This document shows, one piece after another, positions 29,717 through 38,961 of a DNA stretch of 64,000 bases. The DNA is from Kosakonia sp. SMBL-WEM22 (GTDB lineage Bacteria; Pseudomonadota; Gammaproteobacteria; Enterobacterales; Enterobacteriaceae). The position numbers and the translations under genes are program-made. Position 1 is the first letter of the stretch, and the number at the start of each line of letters is the position of its first letter. The notes below the pieces were generated by a model. That model did no database searches. It worked only from the letters and a program-made list of their open reading frames with translations, and had not been told where the DNA came from. Where the stretch lies: contig NZ_CP051488.1 of the NCBI RefSeq assembly GCF_014490785.1, forward strand, positions 4,774,001 to 4,838,000, written 5' to 3'.

Positions 29717-31357
29717 TCAGCGCGTCTTACGCCAGCCCAGTAGCCAGACAACTAGCCCACCGCCCATTAACCATAAAGGGTTATTTCCCAACTCAGGGCG
29801 GGTTATCAGCAACAGGGTGCCGCTCAGCAGCAGCGTCGCGCCGATACCAAAAAGATAGCGGGACTGACCCTGCCGGACGCGGTTAACTTCTAACTCACGG
29901 GCAATCTTATCAACGCTTTGTTGCAAATGTTTTCCTTGCTGCAATCCGTTGAAGATCAGTTCAGGAACCTCCGGCATTCTTTCGATCCAGAAGGGACCCT
30001 TCTCCTTGATGGCTCGCACCAGCGCCGGGAAACCGACCTGGTCTTTGATCCACGTTTCGAGGAAAGGTTTCGCCGTTTTCCACAAATCGAGCTGCGGATA
30101 GAGCTGACGGCCTACCCCTTCGATGTAGAGCAGGGTTTTTTGCAGTAATACCAGCTGCGGCTGCACTTCCATATTGAAGCGGCGCGCGGTGTTGAAGAGA
30201 TTCAGCAGCACGTGACCAAAGGAGATCTCCGCCAGCGGCTTCTCAAAGATCGGCTCGCAAACGGTACGGATAGCAAACTCAAACTCTTCGACGTTGGTAT
30301 CTGCCGGCACCCATCCTGAATCAACGTGCAGCTCCGCCACTTTGCGGTAGTCACGGTTGAAGAAGGCGATAAAGTTTTCCGCCAGATAGCGCTTATCTTC
30401 TTTGTTCAGCGAGCCGACGATACCGCAGTCAATGCCGATATATTGCGGATCTTCCGGGTGATCGTAGCTAACGAAAATGTTGCCGGGGTGCATATCGGCA
30501 TGGAAAAAGCTATCCCGGAACACCTGGGTGAAGAAGACCTGAACACCGCGCTCAGCCAGCAGCTTCATGTTTGTGCCGTTCTTCTCCAGCGCCGCGACAT
30601 CGGAAACCGGAATGCCGTAGATGCGCTCCATCACCATCATGTTCTGGCTGCAGTAGTCAGAATAGACTTCCGGCACATAGAGCATCGGGCTGTTTTCAAA
30701 ATTGCGGCGCAGCTGAATGGCGTTCGCCGATTCACGTAGCAGATCGAGTTCATCGATCAGCGTCTTCTCATACTCGTGCACCACTTCCTGCGGGCGCAGA
30801 CGGCGGCCATCCGGTAGCAGACGCGGAACCCAGCCCGCCAGGCGGTAGATCAAGCGCAGGTCCGCTTTAATGATCGGCAGAATGTCCGGGCGGATCACTT
30901 TGATCACCACCTCTTTGCCATTCTCTTTCAGCCGTGCGGTATGCACCTGCGCAATCGAGGCTGATGCCAGCGGTTCAATATTGAAATCGTCAAACCACTC
31001 TTCGACCGGGCGGTCGCCCATCGCTTTTTCAATCTGCTTTTTCGCCAGGTGACCATCGAAGGGCGCGACGCGATCCTGCAACATCGCCAGCTGATCGGCG
31101 ATCATCGGTGGGAAGAGATCGCGGCGGGTAGAGAGCATCTGGCCGAATTTAATCCATACCGGCCCAAGCTCTTGCAGCGCGAGACGCAGACGAACGCCCA
31201 GCTCTTTCTCTTTATGCCGGTTGGGCATCCAGAAGAGGGTTCTGCGCCACAGACGCAGCGGCAGAGTAAGACGCATTTTGGGGATGAGTTCATCAAGCCC
31301 GTAACTCAAAAAAGTCTGGATGATGAAATAGAGTCGCCGTAATTCTCCAGGCGTCAT
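29717..31357 (-). CDS. ubiB: ubiquinone biosynthesis protein UbiB
   Basis: UbiB is an atypical kinase/ATPase of the ADCK/COQ8 family needed for ubiquinone synthesis, probably helping extract or deliver lipid intermediates. The 546-residue protein has the family KxGQ motif in VWIKFGQMLSTRRDLFPP (about 70-87), the nucleotide-binding core (DMHPGNIFVS and IDCGIVG segments) and two C-terminal membrane helices (about 500-540). The length equals E. coli UbiB. It overlaps ubiJ by four bases (ATGA) in the ubiE-ubiJ-ubiB operon. Confidence 0.97.
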   Translation of the reverse strand: MTPGELRRLYFIIQTFLSYGLDELIPKMRLTLPLRLWRRTLFWMPNRHKEKELGVRLRLALQELGPVWIKFGQMLSTRRDLFPPMIADQLAMLQDRVAPFDGHLAKKQIEKAMGDRPVEEWFDDFNIEPLASASIAQVHTARLKENGKEVVIKVIRPDILPIIKADLRLIYRLAGWVPRLLPDGRRLRPQEVVHEYEKTLIDELDLLRESANAIQLRRNFENSPMLYVPEVYSDYCSQNMMVMERIYGIPVSDVAALEKNGTNMKLLAERGVQVFFTQVFRDSFFHADMHPGNIFVSYDHPEDPQYIGIDCGIVGSLNKEDKRYLAENFIAFFNRDYRKVAELHVDSGWVPADTNVEEFEFAIRTVCEPIFEKPLAEISFGHVLLNLFNTARRFNMEVQPQLVLLQKTLLYIEGVGRQLYPQLDLWKTAKPFLETWIKDQVGFPALVRAIKEKGPFWIERMPEVPELIFNGLQQGKHLQQSVDKIARELEVNRVRQGQSRYLFGIGATLLLSGTLLLITRPELGNNPLWLMGGGLVVWLLGWRKTR

Positions 31358-31959
31358 TTGCCCTCCAGTTTATCCAGTCGTTTGGCTAAGGCGTCCGCGG
31401 CGCGTTCAGCGGCCGCTGTCTCTTCGGCAAACCAGGCGATTTCCAGCGCGCCCGGCGCGACACGCCACTCTTCCGTTAAGGCTTCAGAGAGATAGCGCTG
31501 CTGGCGCGCAAAGCCATGACGAAACAGACGTGCCCCGCCGCGCAGAAACTTGCTGATACCTTCAGCGGCAATGTCGCCGGTCCACGGCGCAAGCACTTCC
31601 GCCGGGTCAAATTCGGCCTGATCCATCAGTGACGAGAGGTTTTGCACAACCTGAATATCGCCCTGCACCTCCAGTTCACCGCTGCGGATAAGCGCGGTGA
31701 GCTGCTGGCGATCGCGCAGCTTCGGCAGCACGTTGAGGCGGGTAATCACCGAACAGTCAGCTTCCCCTTCCCACTCGCTCAACACGTCGACCTGGCGCTC
31801 GCTGAAGACCAGCACAATCGGTGCGGAAAACTCCTGCACCACCACGCGCAGCACTTTGCCGTAGAGGCGCTGGCGCGCCGCTTTCAGCGCGCTGTCGCGG
31901 TAAAAAAAGGTATTCAGCACGCGTTCAATTCCCGCGGCCACCATCGGCTTAAAGGGCAT
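31354..31959 (-). CDS. ubiJ: ubiquinone biosynthesis accessory factor UbiJ
   Basis: UbiJ has a lipid-binding SCP2 domain and scaffolds the soluble Ubi hydroxylase/methylase complex with UbiK. The 201-residue protein starts MPFKPMVAAGIERVLNTFFY; the SCP2 fold covers roughly 15-115 and a C-terminal helix ends ALAKRLDKLEGK, a likely coiled coil. The ATG at 31957-31959 has AGGAG five bases ahead; a GTG two codons upstream is less likely. In E. coli the 3' part of this gene also encodes the EsrE small RNA; whether that is kept here cannot be judged by eye. Confidence 0.95.
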   Translation of the reverse strand: MPFKPMVAAGIERVLNTFFYRDSALKAARQRLYGKVLRVVVQEFSAPIVLVFSERQVDVLSEWEGEADCSVITRLNVLPKLRDRQQLTALIRSGELEVQGDIQVVQNLSSLMDQAEFDPAEVLAPWTGDIAAEGISKFLRGGARLFRHGFARQQRYLSEALTEEWRVAPGALEIAWFAEETAAAERAADALAKRLDKLEGK

Positions 31960-31970
31960 ACGCACTCCTG

Positions 31971-32726
31971 TCAGAATTTGTAGCCACGGTGCAGGGCAAC
32001 AATACCGGCGGTCAGGTTGTAGTAATCGACGTTTTCGAAACCGGCATCCTGCATCATCGCTTTCAGGGTGTCCTGATCGGGATGCATACGGATAGATTCA
32101 GCCAGGTAACGGTAGCTCTCCGCGTCGTTTGCCACCATCTGACCAATACGCGGCAGAACGTGGAAGGAGTAAGCATCGTAGGCTTTGCTCAGCGGCTCGA
32201 TAACCGGTTTGGAGAACTCCAGCACCAGCAGACGACCGCCTGGCTTCAGCACGCGAAACATGGAGCGCAGCGCTTTCTCTTTGTCGGTAACGTTACGCAA
32301 ACCGAAGGAGATGGTGATGCAGTCGAAGGTGTTATCCGGGAACGGTAGTGCTTCAGCGTTCGCCTGCACATATTCAACGTTGCCGATAACACCGAGATTG
32401 CGCAGCTTTTCGCGGCCCATCTTCAGCATCGACTCGTTAATATCCGCCAGCACAACCTGGCCGGTTTCGCCGACCAGACGAGAAAATTTTGCGGTGAGAT
32501 CGCCGGTACCGCCCGCCAAATCGAGGACTTTCTGCCCACGGCGCACGCCGCTGCAATCGATGGTAAATCGCTTCCATAAGCGGTGGATGCCCATCGACAT
32601 CAAGTCGTTCATTACATCGTATTTTGACGCAACCGAGTGGAAAACATGCGCCACCATATCGGCTTTATTTTCCTTGGCGACGGTCTGAAAACCAAAGTGT
32701 GTTGTCTCTTTTGAATCTTCCGCCAT
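31971..32726 (-). CDS. ubiE: ubiquinone/menaquinone C-methyltransferase
   Basis: UbiE methylates demethylmenaquinone and the 2-polyprenyl-6-methoxy-benzoquinol intermediate with S-adenosylmethionine. The 251-residue protein starts MAEDSKETTHFGFQTVAKEN and has the SAM motif VLDLAGGTGDLTAKF (about 65-79), then ADINESMLK, and the UbiE signature FGLRNVTDKEKAL. The length equals E. coli UbiE. It is the first gene of ubiE-ubiJ-ubiB, 66 bases after rmuC. Confidence 0.97.
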   Translation of the reverse strand: MAEDSKETTHFGFQTVAKENKADMVAHVFHSVASKYDVMNDLMSMGIHRLWKRFTIDCSGVRRGQKVLDLAGGTGDLTAKFSRLVGETGQVVLADINESMLKMGREKLRNLGVIGNVEYVQANAEALPFPDNTFDCITISFGLRNVTDKEKALRSMFRVLKPGGRLLVLEFSKPVIEPLSKAYDAYSFHVLPRIGQMVANDAESYRYLAESIRMHPDQDTLKAMMQDAGFENVDYYNLTAGIVALHRGYKF

Positions 32727-32792
32727 CTTAGTGCCTGCTATTTAAGGATTTGTTGATGAAGTGTATCAGATTGGACGCGATTGCCCTACGTT

Positions 32793-34250
32793 TCAACCGC
32801 CCGACGAGGCCTTCGCCGCAGCTTCTTCGCCCGACGTGGCCATATCTAATCCATTGTCTTGATTATGATCGTTAAACGCATCTTGTCCTGCCCGCAGACG
32901 AAATTCTTCGTCTTGCTCCTGCGCCTGTGCGGCCAGTTCCGGATTAATCTCGCGCTTGATCTCGACGCCAAGGCCACGAAATGCCTCAGTTTGCGCAAGC
33001 AGGTTGCCGCGCCCTGAGCTGAGTTTTTTCATCGCCTGGCGGTAGTTATCCTGCGCCTTCTCCAGGCTCTGGCCAATCGCGGTCATATCGTCAACAAAGA
33101 GGCGCATTTTGTCATACAGCCGGCTCGCCCGCTCTGCGATCTGCTGGGCGTTGCGGCTCTGGTGTTCGTAACGCCACAGGTTGGCAATGGTGCGCAGCGC
33201 GACCAGCAGCGTGGTCGGGCTGACCAACATAATGTTGTTTTTTAGCGCCTCGGTAATCAGCTCTGGCTGCCTGTCGAGGGCGATTAAGAAGGCGGGTTCC
33301 ACCGGGATAAACATCAGGACGTAATCCAGGCTGCGCAGGCCGGAGAGCTGCTGATAATCTTTCCTTCCCAGCAGGCGAATGTGGCCACGCACGGAGGTGA
33401 TGTGCTCCTGCAGCGCCGCTTCGCGGGAAAACTCATCCTCGGCGTTAAAGTAGCGCTCATAAGCCACCAGCGTCATTTTTGCATCGATCACCACGTCTTT
33501 GCCCTGCGGCAGGCGCACAATAACGTCCGGCTGCATGCGCGCGCGGCTCTCGTTCTCCATGCTAACTTGGGTCTCATACTCATGCCCTTCGCGCAGGCCG
33601 GAGGCTTCAAGCACGCGGGTCAGCACCACTTCACCCCAGTTCCCCTGGGTTTTGTTATCGCCTTTCAGCGCGCGGGTGAGGTTGATGGCTTCCTGCGCCA
33701 TCTGGGCATTCAGCTGCTGGAGGTTGCGGATCTCATGGGCCAGAGTGTGCCGTTCGCGCGCCTCCTGTCCGAAGCTCTCCTGCACCTGGCGGCGAAAGCC
33801 GTCGAGCTGTTCGCGTAGCGGGGTGAGTAAGCCGTTAAGGCTCTGGCGGTTCTGTTCGTCAACGCGACGGTTGCTCTGCTCGAAAATACGGTTAGCGAGG
33901 TTTTCAAACTGCTCGCTCAGACGCTGCTCGCTGCTGTGCATCTGGCGCAGTTTCTCTTCTGCATGCAGTTGGGTAGATTCAAGCCGGGTGGTGACTTCAC
34001 GCAGATCCGCTTCCAGCGAGCTGTTGATGTGTTGCAGGCTGCGCAGTTCGTTATTCAGCAGCTCGCACTCTTCGCGCCAGTGGCTATTCTGGGCAATCTG
34101 CTGGCGGGCGGCGCTCAGTTCACTGAAGACATCGCGCTGCTCGGCGAGCAGCTCCGCCTGCTGTTGCGCACCGCGCCAGCTTGCGGCCAGCCAGCCGACC
34201 AGTAACCCTGCCAGCGCCACGGCTGCCAGTACGATGATTGAACTCTCCAT
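32793..34250 (-). CDS. rmuC: DNA recombination protein RmuC homologue
   Basis: RmuC limits inversions at short inverted repeats and has a nuclease-like core. The 485-residue protein starts MESSIIVLAAVALAGLLVGW, a single N-terminal membrane anchor. A long coiled coil (about 25-175) and the conserved core DNKTQGNWGEVVLTRVLEAS, with PDVIVRLPQGKDVVIDAKMT and DYVLMFIPVEPAFL, follow. The acidic C-tail differs from and is slightly longer than that of E. coli (475 residues). It lies between udp and ubiE on the same strand. Confidence 0.95.
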   Translation of the reverse strand: MESSIIVLAAVALAGLLVGWLAASWRGAQQQAELLAEQRDVFSELSAARQQIAQNSHWREECELLNNELRSLQHINSSLEADLREVTTRLESTQLHAEEKLRQMHSSEQRLSEQFENLANRIFEQSNRRVDEQNRQSLNGLLTPLREQLDGFRRQVQESFGQEARERHTLAHEIRNLQQLNAQMAQEAINLTRALKGDNKTQGNWGEVVLTRVLEASGLREGHEYETQVSMENESRARMQPDVIVRLPQGKDVVIDAKMTLVAYERYFNAEDEFSREAALQEHITSVRGHIRLLGRKDYQQLSGLRSLDYVLMFIPVEPAFLIALDRQPELITEALKNNIMLVSPTTLLVALRTIANLWRYEHQSRNAQQIAERASRLYDKMRLFVDDMTAIGQSLEKAQDNYRQAMKKLSSGRGNLLAQTEAFRGLGVEIKREINPELAAQAQEQDEEFRLRAGQDAFNDHNQDNGLDMATSGEEAAAKASSGG

Positions 34251-34340
34251 TCCGCTCCCTCTTCATCACTCACTCCGTCGGGATTGTGCTGTATAAACGT
34301 CCAGTTTGGAAGGGCTTTTCTGCGAGGCATTACGCATATA

Positions 34341-34364
34341 AAAAAGGCCGAACGCGTCGGCCTT
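34341..34364 (-). terminator. terminator of udp
   Basis: A perfect 8-base stem AAGGCCGA/TCGGCCTT (34344-34351 and 34357-34364) is followed on the minus strand by a T run. It lies 18 bases past the udp stop and separates udp from rmuC. Confidence 0.88.
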
Positions 34365-34382
34365 GTAAATCTGGAAGCGGGA

Positions 34383-35144
34383 TTACAGAAGTCGACGTGC
34401 AGCATCGACCACAATTTTCACCGCGTGGCTTTCAGTCTTCTTCATGGTTTCGGCGTTGGGGATCTCCTGCTGGGTGCGGTTAACGATCACCCCGGCAACC
34501 ATCCCGGCGCGCAGCCCCTGGCTTGCACACATGGTCAGCAGCGTCGCGGACTCCATTTCATAGTTCATTACGCCCATTGACTGCCACTCTTCCATCGAGC
34601 CTTTAAAGCTTTTCACTACGCGGCCGGAGAAGGTGTCGTAACGCTCCTGGCCCGGGTAGAAGGTGTCAGACGAGGCGGTCACGCCGATATGTTTAGTCGC
34701 GCCAATCGCATCGGCCGCAGCCACCAGCGCCGTGGTGCACTCAAAGTCAGCCACCGCCGGGAACTCCATCGGGGCAAAGTGCAGGCTGGCACCGTCAAGA
34801 CGCACGGAGGCAGTGGTGATCAGCACGTCGCCGACGTTGATATGCGGCTGGATCGCGCCGGTGGTACCGACGCGCAGGAAGGTGCGGATGCCCAGCTGCG
34901 CCAGCTCTTCAACAGCGATGGAAGTAGAAGGACCGCCGATACCGGTAGAACAGATGATCACTGCTTTGCCATCCAGCTCGGCGCGCCAGCTGGTGAATTC
35001 GCGGTGAGAGGCCAGCTTGACCGGCTTATCCATCAGCGCGGCGATCTTTTCCACTCGCTCCGGATCGCCAGGGACGATGGCCAGGGTAGCCCCTTGTAAA
35101 TCGTTTTTAGTGAGGCCGAGGTGAAAAACATCAGACTTGGACAT
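34383..35144 (-). CDS. udp: uridine phosphorylase
   Basis: Udp splits uridine with phosphate to uracil and ribose-1-phosphate in pyrimidine salvage. The 253-residue protein starts MSKSDVFHLGLTKNDLQGAT. It has the phosphate-binding GDPERV (about 26-31), STGIGGPSTSIAVEELAQLG and the nucleoside-binding YEMESATL segment. The length equals E. coli Udp. In E. coli it is controlled by CytR and CRP; matching operator-like sequences lie just upstream at 35241-35285. Confidence 0.97.
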   Translation of the reverse strand: MSKSDVFHLGLTKNDLQGATLAIVPGDPERVEKIAALMDKPVKLASHREFTSWRAELDGKAVIICSTGIGGPSTSIAVEELAQLGIRTFLRVGTTGAIQPHINVGDVLITTASVRLDGASLHFAPMEFPAVADFECTTALVAAADAIGATKHIGVTASSDTFYPGQERYDTFSGRVVKSFKGSMEEWQSMGVMNYEMESATLLTMCASQGLRAGMVAGVIVNRTQQEIPNAETMKKTESHAVKIVVDAARRLL

Positions 35145-35240
35145 AACAGACTCCTCTGTGGTCGGTATTATCGGGGGGAGGTAAAACGGTACTTTACAGA
35201 AGCCACGCGCTTGTTTTCGTGACTGCTGTCACCATGAATG

Positions 35241-35260
35241 AAATTGATTGCAATCAATTT
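35241..35260. promoter_or_regulatory. perfect 20-base palindrome, probable CytR-type operator
   Basis: AAATTGATTGCAATCAATTT is a perfect palindrome about 100 bases upstream of udp. It contains ATTGCAAT, close to inverted GTTGCATT-like CytR half-sites, and sits next to a CRP box, the usual partnership for CytR. The palindrome is seen; the CytR assignment is inferred. Confidence 0.55.
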
Positions 35261-35269
35261 CCATAAAAT

Positions 35270-35285
35270 AGTGATGCGCGTCACA
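35270..35285. promoter_or_regulatory. CRP-cAMP binding site between udp and ysgA
   Basis: AGTGATGCGCGTCACA keeps the CRP half-sites GTGA and TCAC with a 6-base spacer. It lies in the divergent udp/ysgA region and could serve either gene; the E. coli udp promoter is CRP-activated. Confidence 0.7.
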
Positions 35286-35402
35286 CTATCACGTTATGCC
35301 CGCTAACTCAGCAGCAAAGATAGCCTGCGCACGGCGATTGCGCATGGCCTGGTCTTCATGACTATAGTTAGGAGAGCGCTAATAAAGGGTAGGGAGAATC
35401 TC

Positions 35403-36209
35403 ATGACCACCACCAAACAGCCGGGCTTTGCGCCGGCGGCTTCACCGCTTGCGTCAACCACGGTTCATACGCCGGAAGAGAGGCTGATCGCAGGCGAAAC
35501 CTCCATTCCAACGCAGGGCGACACCATGCCCGCGTATCACGCCCGGCCAAAAGATGCCGAAGGCCCGCTGCCGATTGTGATCGTCGTGCAGGAGATTTTT
35601 GGCGTCCATGAACATATTCGCGACCTCTGCCGCCGGCTGGCGCTGGAGGGGTATCTTGCCGTCGCGCCGGAGCTCTATTTCCGCCAGGGCGATCCGGATG
35701 ATTTTGCCGACGTTCCCACGCTCTTAAGCGGGCTGGTCAGCAAAGTGCCGGATGCGCAGGTGCTGGCCGATCTCGACCACGTCGCCAACTGGGCGGCGCG
35801 CAACGGCGGAGACGCCCATCAACTGCTGGTGACCGGCTTCTGCTGGGGCGGTCGCATTGCGTGGCTCTACGCGGCGCACAACCCGCAGTTGAAAGCGGCG
35901 GTGGCCTGGTACGGTAAGCTGACGGGCGAAAAAACCTTAAACTCACCGAAACACCCGGTCGATATCGCCACCGATCTGACCGCGCCGGTGCTCGGCCTCT
36001 ATGGCGCGCAGGATACCGGTATTTCGCAGGAGAGCGTGGAGACGATGCGCCAGGCGCTGCGGGCGGCGAATGCCAATGCGGAGATCATCGTCTATCCCGA
36101 GGCGGGCCACGCGTTCAATGCCGATTACCGCCCGAGCTACCATGCGGAATCTGCCGCCGATGGCTGGCAGCGCATGCTGGCGTGGTTTGCGCAGTACGCG
36201 AAAAAGTAG
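35403..36209 (+). CDS. ysgA: dienelactone hydrolase family protein
   Basis: YsgA is an alpha/beta hydrolase of the dienelactone hydrolase family; its natural substrate is unknown. The 268-residue protein starts MTTTKQPGFAPAASPLASTT. The catalytic Cys is in GFCWGGR, and the acid and His are in GLYGAQDTGI and EAGHAFNADYRP. The frame is open 15 codons further upstream, but the ATG at 35403 has AGGGAG before it and matches E. coli. It is divergent from udp and convergent with the ABC importer. Confidence 0.93.
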   Translation: MTTTKQPGFAPAASPLASTTVHTPEERLIAGETSIPTQGDTMPAYHARPKDAEGPLPIVIVVQEIFGVHEHIRDLCRRLALEGYLAVAPELYFRQGDPDDFADVPTLLSGLVSKVPDAQVLADLDHVANWAARNGGDAHQLLVTGFCWGGRIAWLYAAHNPQLKAAVAWYGKLTGEKTLNSPKHPVDIATDLTAPVLGLYGAQDTGISQESVETMRQALRAANANAEIIVYPEAGHAFNADYRPSYHAESAADGWQRMLAWFAQYAKK

Positions 36210-36220
36210 TTTTCTCGCAC

Positions 36221-36245
36221 GGAGGCGGCGCGCTATGCCGCCTCC
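36221..36245. terminator. hairpin between ysgA and the ABC ATPase gene
   Basis: A perfect 9-base stem GGAGGCGGC/GCCGCCTCC with a 7-base loop overlaps the ATPase stop codon (36233-36235) and lies 11 bases after ysgA. There is no clear T run on either side, so termination strength is uncertain. Confidence 0.5.
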
Positions 36246-37261
36246 AGCTTCCAGCCCTGCAATAAACGCACGCAGACCGACTGCTGCGGTTGCAGCGCGG
36301 CGTGGTGAAACGCCGTCAGCCCCTGCCCGTCCGCTAAACGTAGCGCCAGCAAATAGCGCTCGCCCTGATAGATACAGCTCTCCACCTGCGCGCTTAATCC
36401 CTCCCCGGCAATCTGCACATGCTCCGGACGCACCAGCACCGGCTGTTGCGCGCCGTAACTGCCCTGAGACAAGCCGTGATGCAGCGAGGCGCTATCCAGC
36501 TGTTGATCTCCGGCGGGCGTCGCCAGCGTGAGTACGCTGCCCTTGCCGATAAAGCGCGCGACCCAGCCGCTTTTTGGCTGCTGGTAGAGCTCTTGCGGTG
36601 CCCCCCACTGCATCAGCTCTCCCTGATGGAGCACCGCAATATGGCTCGCCAGCGCCATCGCTTCCGCCTGATCGTGGGTGACATAGACAAAGGTGGCCCC
36701 GGTGCGGCGATGAAACTCCCGGAACGTCTGCTCCATGGTGGCGCGCAGGTGTCTGTCGAGATTGGCTAATGGCTCATCCAGCAGCACCACTTGCGGTTCA
36801 GAGACCAGACAGCGCGCCAGCGCAACACGCTGGCGCTGCCCGCCGCTCAGTTCGTGCGGCGCACGCCCGGCATACGCTCCCAGCTCAACCACATCCAGCG
36901 CTGCCATTAGCTGTTTTTGCCGCGCGGCACCGTTCACTTTGCGCAGCTTCAGCGGGTAGCCGACGTTTTCGGCGACGGTCATATGCGGCCACAGGGCATA
37001 GGACTGGAATACCATTCCCATATCGCGCTGCTCCGGCGGCGTATGGTGGCTTTTATCCGCCAGCAGGCGTTCACCCAGCAATAAGCGCCCGTCGCTGAGC
37101 GTCTCCAGCCCGGCGAGAATGCGCAGCGTGGTGGTTTTGCCGCAGCCGCTTGGCCCTAACAGCGCGGTAAAGGCACCCTGCGGCAGCGTTAAGGTCAGAT
37201 CCCGCACTACCGCCTGCTCGCCAAACACTTTACTGAGCCGTTCAAGCTTCAGTTCTGCCAT
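36233..37261 (-). CDS. ABC transporter ATP-binding protein, Fe3+/AEP/spermidine-type family
   Basis: This is the ATPase of a binding-protein-dependent importer. The 342-residue protein has Walker A GPSGCGKT (36-43), the signature LSGGQRQRVALARCL (from 138), Walker B VVLLDEP (158-164), H196 in YVTHDQAEAMAL and a C-terminal TOBE-like regulatory region from about 240. It is closest in style to the FbpC/PotA/PhnT group. It overlaps the permease gene by 13 bases. The operon is absent between ysgA and metE in E. coli K-12, so it is accessory here. The substrate is not identified. Confidence 0.88.
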   Translation of the reverse strand: MAELKLERLSKVFGEQAVVRDLTLTLPQGAFTALLGPSGCGKTTTLRILAGLETLSDGRLLLGERLLADKSHHTPPEQRDMGMVFQSYALWPHMTVAENVGYPLKLRKVNGAARQKQLMAALDVVELGAYAGRAPHELSGGQRQRVALARCLVSEPQVVLLDEPLANLDRHLRATMEQTFREFHRRTGATFVYVTHDQAEAMALASHIAVLHQGELMQWGAPQELYQQPKSGWVARFIGKGSVLTLATPAGDQQLDSASLHHGLSQGSYGAQQPVLVRPEHVQIAGEGLSAQVESCIYQGERYLLALRLADGQGLTAFHHAALQPQQSVCVRLLQGWKLEAA

Positions 37262-38958
37262 GGAATGACTCCTTTCGGTAAATAACGCCCGAGCGCGCCG
37301 AGCAGCAGCATCACCAGCGCGACCAGCGCCACCACCAGCACGGAGAGCGCCGAGGCCAGCACCTTATCGCCGCTCTCATCAAGGTTGAAAATCACCACGC
37401 CGATGGTCTCCTTTCCCGCGCTCCATAACAGCGCCGAAACGGTTAACTCATTCACCGCCGTCAGAAACACCAACAGCGCCCCGGCGAATGCTGCCGGAGC
37501 CAGCAGCGGTAAGACGATATGGCACAGACGCTGGCCGAAAGCGGCACCCGCAAGACTTGCCGCCTCCTCCATCGCTGGGTCGAGTTGCAGCATGCTGCTG
37601 TGCACCGGCTTCAGGCAGACCGTCAGAAAGCGCGCCAGATAGGCCAGGAAGATGATCGTCAGCGTGCCGCCCAGCGCGATATCAAGCAGCGGCAACGGGC
37701 GGGCGAAGAGCAGAATACAGGCGATGGCCAGCACCACGCCCGGCAACGTGTAGGGAATATCAATCATACTGTGCAAGCCGCGCAGCAGGCGGTTCGGGTA
37801 GCGCACCAGCAGCCACGCCAGCGGCAGGCTAACCAGCATCAGCACCAGCGCGGCTGCGATTGATAGCAGAAAACTGTTGCCGAGTGCGCGTGCCGTGGCG
37901 CTCTGCTCAGTGAAGAGGTTGTGCCAGGCGATGAGGGTGAAGGTCTCGCTGTTCAGCGGCACGCCGAGCGTCGGCACCAGCGACGTGGCGATCAGTGCCA
38001 GCAGAGGTGCAAGCAGGATCGCGCACAGCACCGCGCCGAGCAGCACTTCGACGGCCAGCCGCCCTCTTCCCAGCCTGAAGGCGATCGCACGTCCGGTTGT
38101 GCCAATCAGTGGTAAGGCATAGCGCCGCTGCATCCGGCTCTGGAGCATCACAATGCCAATCGCCAGCACGCCCATCAGCAGCGAGAGCGCCGCCACGTCA
38201 TTGAGCATCGACGGGCCAAAGCTTGCCAGCGTCTGGTAGATATGGATTGGCAACACGAAATAGGAGATGGGAATACCGAGCATCGCCGGAATACCAAAGT
38301 TGCCCAGTGCCGAGACAAAGACGATGGCCGCCCCGGCCCACAGCGCGGTGCGGCACAGCGGCAGCGCAATATCGATAAACACACGCCATAATGATGCGCC
38401 GTTAAGCCTCGCCGCTTCAATATGCTCCTGCGGCAGTGCGCGCAGTTGCGTACGCAGCGCGAGAAACACCAGCGGCGCATGCTGAATGCCAAGCAGCAGC
38501 GCAATCCCTTCCGGCGAGTAGAGCGGGTTGCTGCTGCCAAACCCTGGCGCGATACCGAGGCTGTTAAGCAGAATGCTGCCGGGGCCGAAGAGTTGCAGCC
38601 AGCTTAGGGCTGTGACCTGTGGCGGGATCATCATCGGCAACATAAACAGAAAGACCCACATCTGTTTGAGGCGGATGTTGGTCAACGCCAGGCAGAAGGC
38701 GAACAGGCTGCCGAGCAGCAGCGACAACAGCGTGCCAAGCCCGCTGGTGTAAAGGCTGTGCCAGAGCGCCAGCCAGGTCGCCTGATTGCTGAGCACGCGC
38801 CACAGGCTGCTGTCGCTCCCCTGCCGCCAGTCAACCAGCGCGGAGAGCAGCAACCGCAGGCTGGGCAACAGGCTCAGCAGCGCCACCAGACAGAGCAACA
38901 GCCAGAGCAGCCCTTTGGTTGCGCCACCGCTGCAGTTGGGCACGATTGCGCTACTCAT
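37249..38958 (-). CDS. ABC transporter permease, fused two-domain (FbpB-like)
   Basis: This 569-residue inner-membrane protein fuses two permease domains of about 280 residues each, as in ferric-iron and related importers. Each half has the cytoplasmic EAA loop: EAARLNGASLWRVFIDIALP in the first and EEAASLAGAAFGQRLCHIVL in the second. About a dozen hydrophobic segments are visible. It is read between the binding protein (three bases upstream) and the ATPase (13-base overlap), so the three genes form one operon. The substrate is not shown by the sequence. Confidence 0.88.
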   Translation of the reverse strand: MSSAIVPNCSGGATKGLLWLLLCLVALLSLLPSLRLLLSALVDWRQGSDSSLWRVLSNQATWLALWHSLYTSGLGTLLSLLLGSLFAFCLALTNIRLKQMWVFLFMLPMMIPPQVTALSWLQLFGPGSILLNSLGIAPGFGSSNPLYSPEGIALLLGIQHAPLVFLALRTQLRALPQEHIEAARLNGASLWRVFIDIALPLCRTALWAGAAIVFVSALGNFGIPAMLGIPISYFVLPIHIYQTLASFGPSMLNDVAALSLLMGVLAIGIVMLQSRMQRRYALPLIGTTGRAIAFRLGRGRLAVEVLLGAVLCAILLAPLLALIATSLVPTLGVPLNSETFTLIAWHNLFTEQSATARALGNSFLLSIAAALVLMLVSLPLAWLLVRYPNRLLRGLHSMIDIPYTLPGVVLAIACILLFARPLPLLDIALGGTLTIIFLAYLARFLTVCLKPVHSSMLQLDPAMEEAASLAGAAFGQRLCHIVLPLLAPAAFAGALLVFLTAVNELTVSALLWSAGKETIGVVIFNLDESGDKVLASALSVLVVALVALVMLLLGALGRYLPKGVIPWQN

Positions 38959-38961
38959 CGT

